The position numbers were made by a program, and so were the translations under genes. Shown here in pieces: positions 42,497-51,184 of a DNA stretch of 64,000 nt. The notes below the pieces were generated by a model. That model saw only the letters and a list, made by a program, of their open reading frames with translations. It did no database searches and was not told the DNA's origin. Each line of letters opens with the position of its first letter. Position 1 is the stretch's first letter. Origin of the DNA: Streptomyces sp. Ag109_O5-1 (GTDB taxonomy: Bacteria > Actinomycetota > Actinomycetes > Streptomycetales > Streptomycetaceae); the NCBI RefSeq assembly GCF_003814875.1, contig NZ_RKQF01000001.1:8432001-8496000 (forward strand). Reading direction: 5' to 3'.

Positions 42497-43171
42497 TCAC
42501 ATCGTCCCGCCCGTGCAGGAGGCACCCGGCTCCGGGGTCTGCTTGCCCTGCACATACGTCTCGAAGAACTTCGCGACCTTCGGGTCGGCGGCGCTCGTCA
42601 CGCTCAGCTGGTGGCCCCACGCCGACAGCTCGATCGGGGAGGTCTGGTTCGTGTACGGGCTCATCAGCGAGTACGGCGTCTGCTTCACCTTCGCCGCCAG
42701 CGTGGCCACGTCGGACTTGCTCGCCTTGTCGGTGTACGTCACCCAGACCGCGCCGTGCTCCAGGGCGTGCACGGCGTTCTCGTCCTTCACCGCCTTGGTG
42801 TAGACGTCGCCGTTGCAGTTGAGCCACACCGGGTTGTGGTTGCCGCCGACCGGCGGGTGCATCGGGTAGCTCACGGTCCCGGTGACGTGGGTGCGGGAGA
42901 GCTTGCCGGTCCAGGTCCGTACGCCGTCGCTGCCGGTCACGAAGTGCCCGGAGTCCCCCGAGCTGCCCTTCGCGTCGCTCGAGCTGTCGCTCTTGTCCGA
43001 CTGCGAGCGGACGAGCACCACACCGCCGACGATCAGACCGGCGACCACCACCGTGCTCGCGGCGATGGTGAGGATCCGGTTGCGGCGCTCGCGGGCACGC
43101 TCCGCGCGCCGCATCTCCTCTATGCGTGCCTTGCGTTCGGCGTTGCCGGCCTTGTTCTTCGCGGAACCCAT
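42497..43171 (-). CDS. DUF3105 domain protein, membrane-anchored
   Basis: 224 residues. A basic coiled N-terminus (NAERKARIEEMRRAERARER) precedes one membrane span (about 35-57), then DUF3105: THVTGTVSYPMHPPVGGNHN, VHALEHGAVWVTY. His and Cys near the C-terminus (PEPGASCTGGTM) could bind metal. Very close spacing to the DUF305 gene indicates one transcript. Confidence 0.88.
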   Translation of the reverse strand: MGSAKNKAGNAERKARIEEMRRAERARERRNRILTIAASTVVVAGLIVGGVVLVRSQSDKSDSSSDAKGSSGDSGHFVTGSDGVRTWTGKLSRTHVTGTVSYPMHPPVGGNHNPVWLNCNGDVYTKAVKDENAVHALEHGAVWVTYTDKASKSDVATLAAKVKQTPYSLMSPYTNQTSPIELSAWGHQLSVTSAADPKVAKFFETYVQGKQTPEPGASCTGGTM

Positions 43172-43303
43172 GAGGTGTGTCCTTCTGGGGGAAAGGGACG
43201 TGGACGGTGGGGCTCACTGATCGTAATGGGGGAGATGGGGCCGTCCGTAGGGAGGGAGCAGGAAAGAGCGGTAAAGAGCCGGGATCCGACAGGAAACCGA
43301 TAA

Positions 43304-43333
43304 TTTGAATGCCGGATGTGTATTACCTACCCT
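43304..43333 (+). promoter_or_regulatory. nsrR promoter overlapping a partial NsrR site
   Basis: TTGAAT (43305-43310) and TACCCT (43328-43333) are separated by 17 bases, and the ATG at 43341 begins seven bases after the -10, so the transcript is probably leaderless. The stretch AATTTGAAT is identical to one arm of the hmp operator at 45175-45197, suggesting autoregulation. Confidence 0.65.
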
Positions 43334-43340
43334 GGCCGGT

Positions 43341-43796
43341 ATGCGGCTGTTGCGCTCCACCGACCTCGCTCTGCGGCTCCTGATGCGGCTCGCCGTCGCC
43401 GACGGGGCCAGCCCGGCGACCCGCGAGGTCGCGGCGGACATGGACGTGCCGTACACGCACGCGGCGAAGGTCGTCGCCGAACTGCAGCACCTCGGGCTGG
43501 TCGACGCCCGGCGCGGCCGGGGCGGCGGGCTCACGCTGACCGAGAAGGGCCGTACGGCCTCGGTGGGCGCGCTGGTGCGGAGGTTCGAGGGCGACGGCGA
43601 CGTGGTCGACTGCGACGGCACCGCCACCAGCGTCACCCCCTGCCCCCTCAGCTCCGCCTGCCGCCTCAGGGGTGCCCTGCGCCGGGCCCAGGAGGCGTTC
43701 TTCGCGGCGCTGGACCCGGTGACGGTGGCGGACATGGTGGCGGAGCCGACGGGGCCGTTGCTGCTCGGTATTTCCAGGAGGCCGGGCGCGGTCTAG
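43341..43796 (+). CDS. nsrR: Rrf2 family nitric-oxide sensor NsrR
   Basis: 151 residues. MRLLRSTDLALRLLMRLAVA is the Rrf2 HTH start; Asp8 matches the unusual Asp cluster ligand of Streptomyces NsrR. HAAKVVAELQHLGLVDARRG is the recognition helix and wing. Three Cys for the [4Fe-4S] cluster are at 91, 101 and 107. The first interval is nine residues, where I recall five in S. coelicolor NsrR. Nitric oxide destroys the cluster and relieves repression. The target hmp is the next gene, convergent. Confidence 0.9.
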   Translation: MRLLRSTDLALRLLMRLAVADGASPATREVAADMDVPYTHAAKVVAELQHLGLVDARRGRGGGLTLTEKGRTASVGALVRRFEGDGDVVDCDGTATSVTPCPLSSACRLRGALRRAQEAFFAALDPVTVADMVAEPTGPLLLGISRRPGAV

Positions 43797-43831
43797 GCGC
43801 CTATGGAGGTGCCGTGGTCCGCCGTTCGCGG

Positions 43832-43913
43832 CTGCTGCGCCGTTGTGGCCGGTCGCGCGGTTCCTCCCCCAGCCTTCGGCCGGGGGGTACCCCCAGCGCC
43901 CCTGCGGGGCGCT
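43832..43913 (-). repeat. Dispersed intergenic palindromic repeat, copy B
   Basis: The minus strand reads the same series as copy A (27935-28014) with few changes: GCGCCCCGCAGGGGCGC, the GGGGGTACCCCC hairpin, and GGAGGAACCGCGCGACCGGCC. It abuts the hmp stop codon and lies between convergent nsrR and hmp, so it may act as their terminator. Confidence 0.8.
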
Positions 43914-45103
43914 CAGGCGGCCGCCATCCAAAGGTCCGGGCCGAACACCTCGTAGTGGATGTCGGCCGGGGAGACACCCTTGTCGATCAGCTGGGTGCGG
44001 ATCGCGCGCATGAAGGGGAGCGGCCCGCACAGGTACGCGCGCGTGCCCGGCGCGACATCGACGTCGGCGAGATCCACCAGGCCGGTGCGGGTGCCGGGCT
44101 CGGCGTCGCGCTCGTAGAAGAAGTGGACGCCCGCGTCCGGCAGCTTCGCCGTGTACGACGTGTGGTCCGCGCGCAGCGCGTGGTCGGCGGGGGAGCGGTC
44201 GCCGTGCACGACCGTCACCGGGGCGCCGTGACCGTCGGCCGCGAGCGCGGCCAGCATCGCCACCATCGGGGTGACGCCGATGCCGGCGGAGGCGAGCAGC
44301 AGGGGCCGGTCGACGGCGTCGCCCAGGACGAGGTCGCCGTACGGCTCGGAGAGCTCCAGCACGTCACCTTCGCGCACGCGCGCGTGCAGGTGCTGGGAGA
44401 CCTCGCCGTCGGGCGTGGCGGCGTCGCCGTGCACCCGCTTGACGCTGAACTGGCGGACCGACTCGCCCGGCGCGCCGGAGAGGCTGTACTGGCGTATCTG
44501 GCGGGCGCCGTCCGGGAGTGTGACGCCCACGGAGACGTACTGCCCGGCCCGGAAGCCGCGCACCGCCGTCCTGCCGTCCACCGGCCGGACCCGGAAGGTC
44601 GTGACGTCGGCCGTCTCCGTGACCCGCTCGACGACCTCCCAGGGGCGCAGGCCGGGCTCGCCGCTCTCCTCGTACAGCCGCTTCTCGATCGCGATGAGGG
44701 CGTTCGCCATCAGCCAGTAGACCTCGTCCCAGGCCGCCGCGACCTCCGGGGTCACGGCCTCGCCGAGTACCTCGACGATGGCGGCGAAGAGGTGCTCGTG
44801 GACGACGGCGTACTGCTCGGGGGCGACGCCCAGGGAGGCGTGCTTGTGCGCGATGCGCCCGAGCATCGCGTCGGGCCGCCGGTCCGGGTGGTCCAGCAGC
44901 TGCGTGGCGAACGCGACGATGGAGCCGGCGAGGGCCTGCCGCTGGGTGCCGGCGGCCTGGTTGCCGCGGTTGAAGAGGTTGCGCAGCAGGTCGGGGTGGG
45001 CGGCGAAGAGCCGGGCGTAGAAACGCTCGGTGATCTCGCCGATGGCCGCGCCGATGGCGGGGAGGGTGGCGCGGACGGTGACTGCGGACGGCTCGGACAG
45101 CAT
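43913..45103 (-). CDS. hmp: Flavohemoprotein, nitric oxide dioxygenase
   Basis: 396 residues from ATG 45103, preceded by AAGGAG. The globin domain keeps the distal Tyr29 (ERFYARLF) and Gln54, and proximal His88 (HKHASLGV). The FAD domain has RQYSLSGAPGE, and the NAD domain GIGVTPMVAMLAAL and the C-terminal EVFGPD. It oxidises NO to nitrate using O2 and NAD(P)H. The NsrR-like operator at 45175-45197 covers its promoter. Confidence 0.95.
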   Translation of the reverse strand: MLSEPSAVTVRATLPAIGAAIGEITERFYARLFAAHPDLLRNLFNRGNQAAGTQRQALAGSIVAFATQLLDHPDRRPDAMLGRIAHKHASLGVAPEQYAVVHEHLFAAIVEVLGEAVTPEVAAAWDEVYWLMANALIAIEKRLYEESGEPGLRPWEVVERVTETADVTTFRVRPVDGRTAVRGFRAGQYVSVGVTLPDGARQIRQYSLSGAPGESVRQFSVKRVHGDAATPDGEVSQHLHARVREGDVLELSEPYGDLVLGDAVDRPLLLASAGIGVTPMVAMLAALAADGHGAPVTVVHGDRSPADHALRADHTSYTAKLPDAGVHFFYERDAEPGTRTGLVDLADVDVAPGTRAYLCGPLPFMRAIRTQLIDKGVSPADIHYEVFGPDLWMAAA

Positions 45104-45441
45104 CGGGGCTCCTTGTGGCTCGGCTCGGCTCGGCGCAGACTCGGCCGGGCGGCTCGACACCTCGACGCTATTAAAACTTGCATCTGAGATTCAAATTTAA
45201 GGACCGTGGTCTCCGTCACTGGGAACTGAGATCGGCCATTACGGATGTCGCTGCGAGCAGGCAAGATGGGCAGCAGGGCGGTACACCTGCCGTATGTGAG
45301 CCGTTCAGGCCGAGGACGCCGGAGCGATCAAGGTCCGCAACGCGCATGAAATGCTGTTGTGGTGTGATGCTCGGGTGCCCGACCGCTCTCCCGTGGGACC
45401 GGGAGCACGCGGCCTGACCAGCAAGGATGGGGAAGCGGAAG
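45104..45441. other. Divergent promoter region between hmp and glnA2
   Basis: 338 bases holding the hmp operator and TAATAG-type -10 (minus strand near 45168-45173) at one end. At the glnA2 side is a hairpin-prone stretch CTCTCCCGTGGGACCGGGAG (about 45383-45402). I see no gene in between and no certain glnA2 promoter. Confidence 0.5.
45175..45197 (-). promoter_or_regulatory. NsrR operator of hmp
   Basis: An 11-1-11 inverted repeat: AACTTGCATCT, G, AGATTCAAATT, with 9 of 11 arm positions matching. This is the shape and length described for NsrR sites. It lies about 72-94 bases before the hmp start and overlaps the TTGAAT -35 of the minus strand. Confidence 0.85.
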
Positions 45442-46803
45442 ATGGACAAGCAGCAGGAGTTCGTGCTCCGGACCTTGGAGGAGCGCGACATCCGGTTCGT
45501 ACGCCTGTGGTTCACGGACGTGCTGGGCTTCCTCAAGTCCGTCGCCGTGGCCCCGGCCGAGCTGGAACAGGCCTTCGACGAGGGCATCGGCTTCGACGGC
45601 TCGGCGATCGAGGGCTTCGCCCGGGTCTACGAGTCCGACATGATCGCCAAGCCGGACCCGTCCACGTTCCAGGTGCTGCCGTGGCGCGCCGAGGCCCCCG
45701 GCACGGCCCGGATGTTCTGCGACATCCTGATGCCCGACGGCTCCCCGTCCTTCGCGGACCCCCGCTACGTCCTGAAGCGTGCCCTGGCCCGCACCTCGGA
45801 CCTGGGCTTCACCTTCTACACCCACCCCGAGATCGAGTTCTTCCTCCTGAAGGACCGCCCGCTCGACGGCTCGCGCCCCACCCCCGCCGACAACTCGGGC
45901 TACTTCGACCACACCCCGCAGAACATCGGCATGGACTTCCGCCGCCAGGCGATCACCATGCTGGAGTCGATGGGCATCTCGGTCGAGTTCTCGCACCACG
46001 AGGGCGCGCCGGGCCAGCAGGAGATCGACCTGCGCTACGCGGACGCGCTCTCCACGGCCGACAACATCATGACGTTCCGGCTGGTCATGAAGCAGGTGGC
46101 GCTGGAGCAGGGCGTGCAGGCGACGTTCATGCCGAAGCCGTTCAGCGAGCACCCGGGCTCGGGCATGCACACGCACCTGTCCCTCTTCGAGGGCGACCGC
46201 AACGCGTTCTACGAGTCGGGCGCGGAGTTCCAGCTCTCCAAGGTCGGCCGCTCCTTCATCGCGGGCCTGCTGAAGCACGCCGCCGAGATCTCGGCGGTCA
46301 CCAACCAGTGGGTGAACTCCTACAAGCGCATCTGGGGCGGCTCCGAGCGCACCGCCGGCGCCGGCGGCGAGGCCCCCTCGTACATCTGCTGGGGCCACAA
46401 CAACCGCAGCGCGCTGGTCCGCGTCCCGATGTACAAGCCCGGCAAGACGGGCTCGGCGCGGGTCGAGGTCCGCTCCCTGGACTCCGGCGCGAACCCGTAC
46501 CTGGCCTACGCCCTCCTCCTGGCCTCCGGCCTCAAGGGCATCGAGGAAGGCTACGAACTCCCGCCGGGCGCCGAGGACGACGTCTGGGCCCTCTCCGACG
46601 CGGAACGCCGCGCGATGGGCATCGAACCCCTCCCGCAGAACCTCGGCGAGGCCCTCACCCTGATGGAACGCAGCGACCTGGTCGCCGACACCCTGGGCGA
46701 GCACGTCTTCGACTTCTTCCTGCGCAACAAGCGCGCCGAGTGGCACGAGTACCGCTCCGAGGTCACCGCCTTCGAACTGCGGAAGAACCTGCCGGTGCTG
46801 TAG
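45442..46803 (+). CDS. glnA2: GlnA2-type glutamine synthetase-like enzyme (gamma-glutamylpolyamine synthetase)
   Basis: 453 residues from ATG 45442 (MDKQQEFVLRTLEERDIRFV); GGGGAAG precedes it. FDGSAIEGFARVYESDM is the GS beta-Grasp signature, KPFSEHPGSGMHTHLSLF the ATP site and NRSALVRVP the substrate site. Sequence and length match streptomycete GlnA2, reported to glutamylate polyamines rather than make glutamine. EEGYELPPGAE aligns with the adenylylation region of GlnA, so whether GlnE modifies it is unclear. A strong terminator follows. Confidence 0.88.
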   Translation: MDKQQEFVLRTLEERDIRFVRLWFTDVLGFLKSVAVAPAELEQAFDEGIGFDGSAIEGFARVYESDMIAKPDPSTFQVLPWRAEAPGTARMFCDILMPDGSPSFADPRYVLKRALARTSDLGFTFYTHPEIEFFLLKDRPLDGSRPTPADNSGYFDHTPQNIGMDFRRQAITMLESMGISVEFSHHEGAPGQQEIDLRYADALSTADNIMTFRLVMKQVALEQGVQATFMPKPFSEHPGSGMHTHLSLFEGDRNAFYESGAEFQLSKVGRSFIAGLLKHAAEISAVTNQWVNSYKRIWGGSERTAGAGGEAPSYICWGHNNRSALVRVPMYKPGKTGSARVEVRSLDSGANPYLAYALLLASGLKGIEEGYELPPGAEDDVWALSDAERRAMGIEPLPQNLGEALTLMERSDLVADTLGEHVFDFFLRNKRAEWHEYRSEVTAFELRKNLPVL

Positions 46804-46838
46804 TCGCAGGTCGAAGCAGTTCCCTGGCTCTTTCCGCC

Positions 46839-46873
46839 CGTGGGGCCGACGGTCGCATACCGTCGGCCCCACG
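46839..46873 (+). terminator. Terminator after glnA2
   Basis: CGTGGGGCCGACGGT (46839-46853) pairs perfectly with 46859-46873 around CGCAT. It lies 36 bases after the stop codon. Confidence 0.85.
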
Positions 46874-47031
46874 GCGTGCTTGAGGACGTGCGCCACGCGA
46901 TCCGACAGGGGAACGTCCCTCAGCCGGACCCCGCGTGCCCGACGGGTCGGCACGGTCCCTGCGACTCTCCCGGCCACCCCCGCGCGGGAGCGCCCCGCAC
47001 CGCGTGGCTGCGGGGCGCCTGGTAGTGGGGC

Positions 47032-47220
47032 TCAGTCGACCATCTGCCCGTCGAACCTACCGCCGCTGCAGGTGTTGTTCGCCCAGTTGACTGTTCCGCC
47101 GCCTTGCTCGCACTCACCTGGGGTGAGGCTGGCGGCGGAGGCGGTGGTGGCGCCTGTGAGGCCGAGTCCGGCGAGGGCTGCCGCGGCGATGACGGCGGCG
47201 AGGATTCGTCGAATGCGCAT
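47032..47220 (-). CDS. Small secreted peptide, 62 residues
   Basis: A Sec signal peptide (MRIRRILAAVIAAAALAGLG to TTASAAS) leaves a mature peptide of about 32 residues: TPGECEQGGGTVNWANNTCS followed by GGRFDGQMVD. Two Cys in the mature part could form one disulfide. GAAAGG precedes the ATG. Similar two-Cys secreted mini-proteins occur in Streptomyces; the function is unknown. Confidence 0.8.
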   Translation of the reverse strand: MRIRRILAAVIAAAALAGLGLTGATTASAASLTPGECEQGGGTVNWANNTCSGGRFDGQMVD

Positions 47221-47403
47221 GTGGTTCGCCTTTCACGGATTGCCTCGGTTGGGACACTAATCAGCTTGATGTTCACCCATGTGGGCGACACATCATGTTG
47301 GGCCGTTCGGGTGACATTGCTGCCGGGCGCCGGGCCGGTGACGCGACCCGTAGGACAGGCCCTGGCGGGCGGTGCCGCGCATGGCCACCTCACGGTCCCG
47401 TTC

Positions 47404-47829
47404 TCAGCCCCAGTAGCGGACCGGCAGCGGAAAGCCGCAGGTCACGCGGTATGACGCGAGCCCGCTGTACATCTGCCGAGGCGGGCCGCCTTCGGCTTCC
47501 CGGCCGCCGGCCGGACGTCGCCGCCACCACAGGTCGGCACGCCACTGCCGATTACCGGCGAACGGATCCGGCAGCGTGCGCCGGGCATACCTGGCGTCCG
47601 GAGCGCGCACTCTGCGTCTCAGCTCCGTCCGGGGCCTGGGAGGCAACTGCCGCAAGACCTCATCGAGGACGTCGCGGGCGTGCCGCACGTCATCGAAGGA
47701 ACAGCCACGGCACGAACACTCCGCGTCCTGGGGATAGAGCGGCCGTCGCCCCGGTGCTCGCAGAAACGCTCGGTACCGCCGCAGAGCATGGCGGACGGTT
47801 ACTCCGACGACCCGCCATTCTGAGTCCAT
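47404..47829 (-). CDS. Conserved hypothetical protein with CSCRGC motif
   Basis: 141 residues. The central stretch DAECSCRGCSFDDVRHARDV then LDEVLRQLPPRPRTELRRRV looks like a conserved small actinobacterial family; the Cys cluster may bind zinc. It follows the beta-propeller gene by 20 bases on the same strand, at the end of the operon. The ATG at 47829 is preferred, with an internal GTG possible. I do not know its function. Confidence 0.65.
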   Translation of the reverse strand: MDSEWRVVGVTVRHALRRYRAFLRAPGRRPLYPQDAECSCRGCSFDDVRHARDVLDEVLRQLPPRPRTELRRRVRAPDARYARRTLPDPFAGNRQWRADLWWRRRPAGGREAEGGPPRQMYSGLASYRVTCGFPLPVRYWG

Positions 47830-47849
47830 CGCCCACCGTGGGCCGCTCG

Positions 47850-48872
47850 TCAAGAGACCGTGAACGTCGGCGACACCGCCGAGACGCTGATGCGCTGTGG
47901 CTTGCCCGTGCCGTTCGCCGGGAGTTCGTACAGGTCCGCTCCGTAGTCGCCCGGGAGGGCGTAGACGACCGTGTGCGTGTCCTTCCACACCGCCTGGTCG
48001 TCCACGCTCCGGGGCTCCGCCAACGGCGTCTCGCGCATCGTCTTCAGGTCCAGGACGTACAGGTGCCAAGGGGCGTCCTTGGGGAGGCCCTTCACCCGCT
48101 TCTTGTACGCGACGCGCGTGCCGTCGGGGGAGAGGGAGGGGCATTCGACGTTCTGGTGGAGGGTGGTGAGGGTGCGGGTGCGCAGGTCGCCCCGGACCAG
48201 ATAAGTCGAGCCCTTCGTCGCCAGCGTCGCGTAGAAGGTGTTGTCGTCCGAAGCGAACGTCACGCCCCAGAAGTTGACGTCCGCCGACTGATAGGCCTTG
48301 CCGTCCTTGCGGATGCGGAACGCCTCCAGCGACGGGATGTAGGCCCCCGTGCGCGTGTCCACGATCGCCGTGCGGGTGGAGAAGTTCGTGCCCGCGTAGG
48401 AGTCGCCTCCGACGAACGCCGTCCAGGCCGCGTAGCGGCCGGACGGGGAGACCCGGGCCCGGGAGGGGATGCCCGGGACGTCGTAGTGGGCCGTCGTGTG
48501 CAGCTTCGCGTCCAGGATCAACGCGCGGTAGGTGTCCGAGACCGGGCCGTGGACCGCCTGGAGGCAGACGCCCGTGCCCGAGGCGGCGTAGAAGCGGAGA
48601 CACTTGACGCCGGAGGCGGTGCGGGGGCCGGACGGGGCGGACGCCGGGGTCGTGGTCAGTTCGTCGCGGTGCGGGCCCCACGCCATGTTGCGGAAGATCA
48701 TGCGGCCCGGGGCCGTGAGGGTCACCGTTCCCGGTGTGATCTTCGGGCCGCCCGCCTGGGTGTGGTCGCGGCGCTCCGCCCGCGCGGACGCGTGTAGCAC
48801 GGAGGCCAGGGCTATCGCCGCCAGGACGGCCAGCGCCGAGGCGAGGATCAGGATGCGGGACCTCAGGGTCAT
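47850..48872 (-). CDS. Membrane-anchored TolB/WD40-like beta-propeller protein
   Basis: 340 residues from ATG 48872, overlapping the MFS stop as ATGA. One N-terminal anchor (RILILASALAVLAAIALASV) is followed by repeated propeller strands such as RVSPSGRYAAWTAFVGG, FASDDNTFYATLATKGS and SLSPDGTRVAYKKRV. It probably sits outside the membrane as a binding platform. The ligand is unknown. Confidence 0.8.
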   Translation of the reverse strand: MTLRSRILILASALAVLAAIALASVLHASARAERRDHTQAGGPKITPGTVTLTAPGRMIFRNMAWGPHRDELTTTPASAPSGPRTASGVKCLRFYAASGTGVCLQAVHGPVSDTYRALILDAKLHTTAHYDVPGIPSRARVSPSGRYAAWTAFVGGDSYAGTNFSTRTAIVDTRTGAYIPSLEAFRIRKDGKAYQSADVNFWGVTFASDDNTFYATLATKGSTYLVRGDLRTRTLTTLHQNVECPSLSPDGTRVAYKKRVKGLPKDAPWHLYVLDLKTMRETPLAEPRSVDDQAVWKDTHTVVYALPGDYGADLYELPANGTGKPQRISVSAVSPTFTVS

Positions 48873-50164
48873 ACGGCTGTCTCCCGGGAGGGGCGGAAGG
48901 TGAGTGCGTATGCGGCGCAGACCGCCAGCGCCGCCGTCGACACCAGCAGCGCCGTACGGTCGCCCCACAGCGTCCACGCCGCGCCGAACGCCAGCGAGCA
49001 GGCGAAACGCGCCCCCGCCTGCCCCGTCTGAACCAGCGCCAGGCCAGACGAGCGCAGCGCCTCGGGCACGCTGTCCGACGCGACCGCCATCAGCACCCCG
49101 TCGGTCGCCGCGTAGAACGTGCCGTGCAGCGCCAGTACCGCGTACGGCAACCCCGTACCGTGCCAGGACGTGAGCAGCAGCGCGTAGGCCAGGAGCAGGG
49201 CGCCGTGGCCGGCCAGGAAGACGCGCCAGCGGCCCCAGCGGTCGGCCAGCCGGCCCAGGGGCACGGCCAGGAGGAGGAAGGCCGCCGCCGTGCCGAGGGG
49301 GAGGAGAGGGAACCAGCCGTCGGGGACGCCGAGGCGCCGTTGCAGCAACAGGTACACGAAGGAGTCGCTCACCGTCGCGAGGCCCAGGAGCAGGGCGCAG
49401 ACGGTGACGCGGCGCAGACCGCGGTCGGACAGGAGGCCCAGGGCCGCTCGCAGCGTGGGGCGCGCCTCCACGGCAGCCGTCCGGGAGCGTTCACCCGGTA
49501 CGGACGTCCCGGAGCGGCCGCCCGGTACGAACAGCACCAGGACCAGCACCCCGAGCACCGCCACGCAGAAGCTCACCGTGAACACCGCGTCGTAGCCGTC
49601 CACCGTCGCCCGGAGGATGAGGAACGCGGCCAGGGGGCCGAGCAGGGCGCCCGCCGTGTCCATCGCGCGGTGGACGCCGAAGGCACGGCCGCGGCTCTCC
49701 GGGGTGCTGGAGAGCGAGATCAGGGCGTCCCGGGGAGCCGTGCGCAGGCCCTTGCCCGTGCGGTCCGCCGCCAGGATCAGGCCGATGGGAGTGAGGGTGT
49801 GGGCGACCAGCAGCAGGGGTTTGCAGAGTGCAGAGAGGGCGTAGCCCGCGCCGGCCACCCACTTGTGCCGGCCGCCGCCCCGGTCGGCCAGATGGCCGCC
49901 GACCAGTCGTACGACCGCCGAGAAGCCGTTGTAGACGCCGTCCAGGAGGCCGAAGCCCAGCGGGGACAGGCCGAGGCCCGTCACCAGGTACAGCGGGAGG
50001 ACCGCCGTCACCATCTCGGAGGAGACATCCGTGACCAGGCTGACCGTGCCGAGGGCGAGGACGGTGGGGGCGATCGTGGAGCGGTACCGCCCGGCCGTCG
50101 CGGGCCGGGCGGTACCTTCCACGGACGCCGTCGGAGTGCTCGCGCGGCTGTCCGCTACGTACAC
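48869..50164 (-). CDS. MFS transporter
   Basis: 431 residues from GTG 50164, one base after the phosphoesterase stop. GTVSLVTDVSSEMVTAVLPL and GFGLLDGVYNGFSAVVRLVG mark a subgroup of twelve-span MFS proteins related to YfcJ/UMF1-like exporters. The substrate is unknown. It is coupled to the genes on both sides, so exporter, propeller and phosphoesterase are made together. Confidence 0.88.
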   Translation of the reverse strand: MYVADSRASTPTASVEGTARPATAGRYRSTIAPTVLALGTVSLVTDVSSEMVTAVLPLYLVTGLGLSPLGFGLLDGVYNGFSAVVRLVGGHLADRGGGRHKWVAGAGYALSALCKPLLLVAHTLTPIGLILAADRTGKGLRTAPRDALISLSSTPESRGRAFGVHRAMDTAGALLGPLAAFLILRATVDGYDAVFTVSFCVAVLGVLVLVLFVPGGRSGTSVPGERSRTAAVEARPTLRAALGLLSDRGLRRVTVCALLLGLATVSDSFVYLLLQRRLGVPDGWFPLLPLGTAAAFLLLAVPLGRLADRWGRWRVFLAGHGALLLAYALLLTSWHGTGLPYAVLALHGTFYAATDGVLMAVASDSVPEALRSSGLALVQTGQAGARFACSLAFGAAWTLWGDRTALLVSTAALAVCAAYALTFRPSRETAV

Positions 50165-50165
50165 G

Positions 50166-51065
50166 TCAGGACGTCCAGATCCCGGTGATGTCGGAGGCGG
50201 ACGCCGCGTTGCCCGCGTGCGCGGTCAGGCCCTGGCTGTCCTCCAGGGTGCGCAGCAGGTCGTAGTGGTCGTAGGTGGCGGAGGAGGAAGAGCCGGCGGT
50301 GACGGGCTGGCCGTAGAGGACCGTCGGGATGCGGTTGCCGGCGAGGCGGTTGTCCTCGTCCATGGTGACGACCAGCAGGCTGTTGTGGGTCTTGGCCCAG
50401 GTGGCGTACGCGCCCAGGTTGTTCTTCAGCCAGGTGTCACCGGTGGACACCGAGCAGTCGTGCATGTCGCTGCACAGGTTCGGGGTCACGAAGGACAGCT
50501 GGGGGAGGGTGGAGTAGTCGGTCGGGAACTGGGCGAACGTTTTCGCGGACGACGTCGGTACGTTGCTGAAGCCGAACCACGGGTTGTGCTTCTGCGCGTA
50601 CTTGCCGCTGCTGCACGTGGTCGAGCCCTGGCTGGGCAGGGTCTCGTTGTAGCTGGCCCAGGTGCGGCCGGCCGCGAGCTGCTCGGAGGCGAGGTTGGCG
50701 GCGGAGGAGAAGCCGGGCGTGACGCAGCTGTCGTCGGTGATGCCCTGCGTGGAGCCCGAGAACATCGCGTAGTAGTTGGGCTGGCTCGGGTGGGTCTCGG
50801 CGTACATCTGAGTCAGGTTGGCGCCGCCGGAGACCAGCGAGTTGATGTACGGGGCGCTGGAGGAGCCGATGACCTGGCTGTACGCGTGGTTCTCGAAGAC
50901 CACGACGATCACGTGGTCCGGGGTCGGTACGGCACTCGCGGCGTGCGCGGACGTGCTGCCGAACCCGGTCCACAGGCCGACCGCGGCCGCGGTGAAGGCG
51001 GTCGCGGACGCCACTGCCGTACGGGCTCGGCGCAGCATCCCGGAGCGTGCGGAACTGCCGGACAC
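50166..51065 (-). CDS. Secreted phosphoesterase (PF04185-like, acid phosphatase/phospholipase C superfamily)
   Basis: 299 residues from GTG 51065, preceded by GGAGG six bases away. The signal peptide (RARTAVASATAFTAAAVGLW to AHAAS) indicates secretion. PDHVIVVVFENHAYSQVIGS is the family start with the metal Glu/Asn; HPSQPNYYAMFSGST and LCSDMHDCSVSTGDTWL carry further metal sites, and VVTMDEDN the late one. It hydrolyses phosphate esters outside the cell. Confidence 0.9.
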   Translation of the reverse strand: MSGSSARSGMLRRARTAVASATAFTAAAVGLWTGFGSTSAHAASAVPTPDHVIVVVFENHAYSQVIGSSSAPYINSLVSGGANLTQMYAETHPSQPNYYAMFSGSTQGITDDSCVTPGFSSAANLASEQLAAGRTWASYNETLPSQGSTTCSSGKYAQKHNPWFGFSNVPTSSAKTFAQFPTDYSTLPQLSFVTPNLCSDMHDCSVSTGDTWLKNNLGAYATWAKTHNSLLVVTMDEDNRLAGNRIPTVLYGQPVTAGSSSSATYDHYDLLRTLEDSQGLTAHAGNAASASDITGIWTS

Positions 51066-51184
51066 ATCAACCTCCGTGCTGGAGATGGGGAGGGGTGGGG
51101 GTGGTGCCGGTGCGCACTGAGCATGCGCACGCCAATAATCCCTCGCCCCACCGCACCTGACCAGACGGATGAAGAGCGGGTGAA

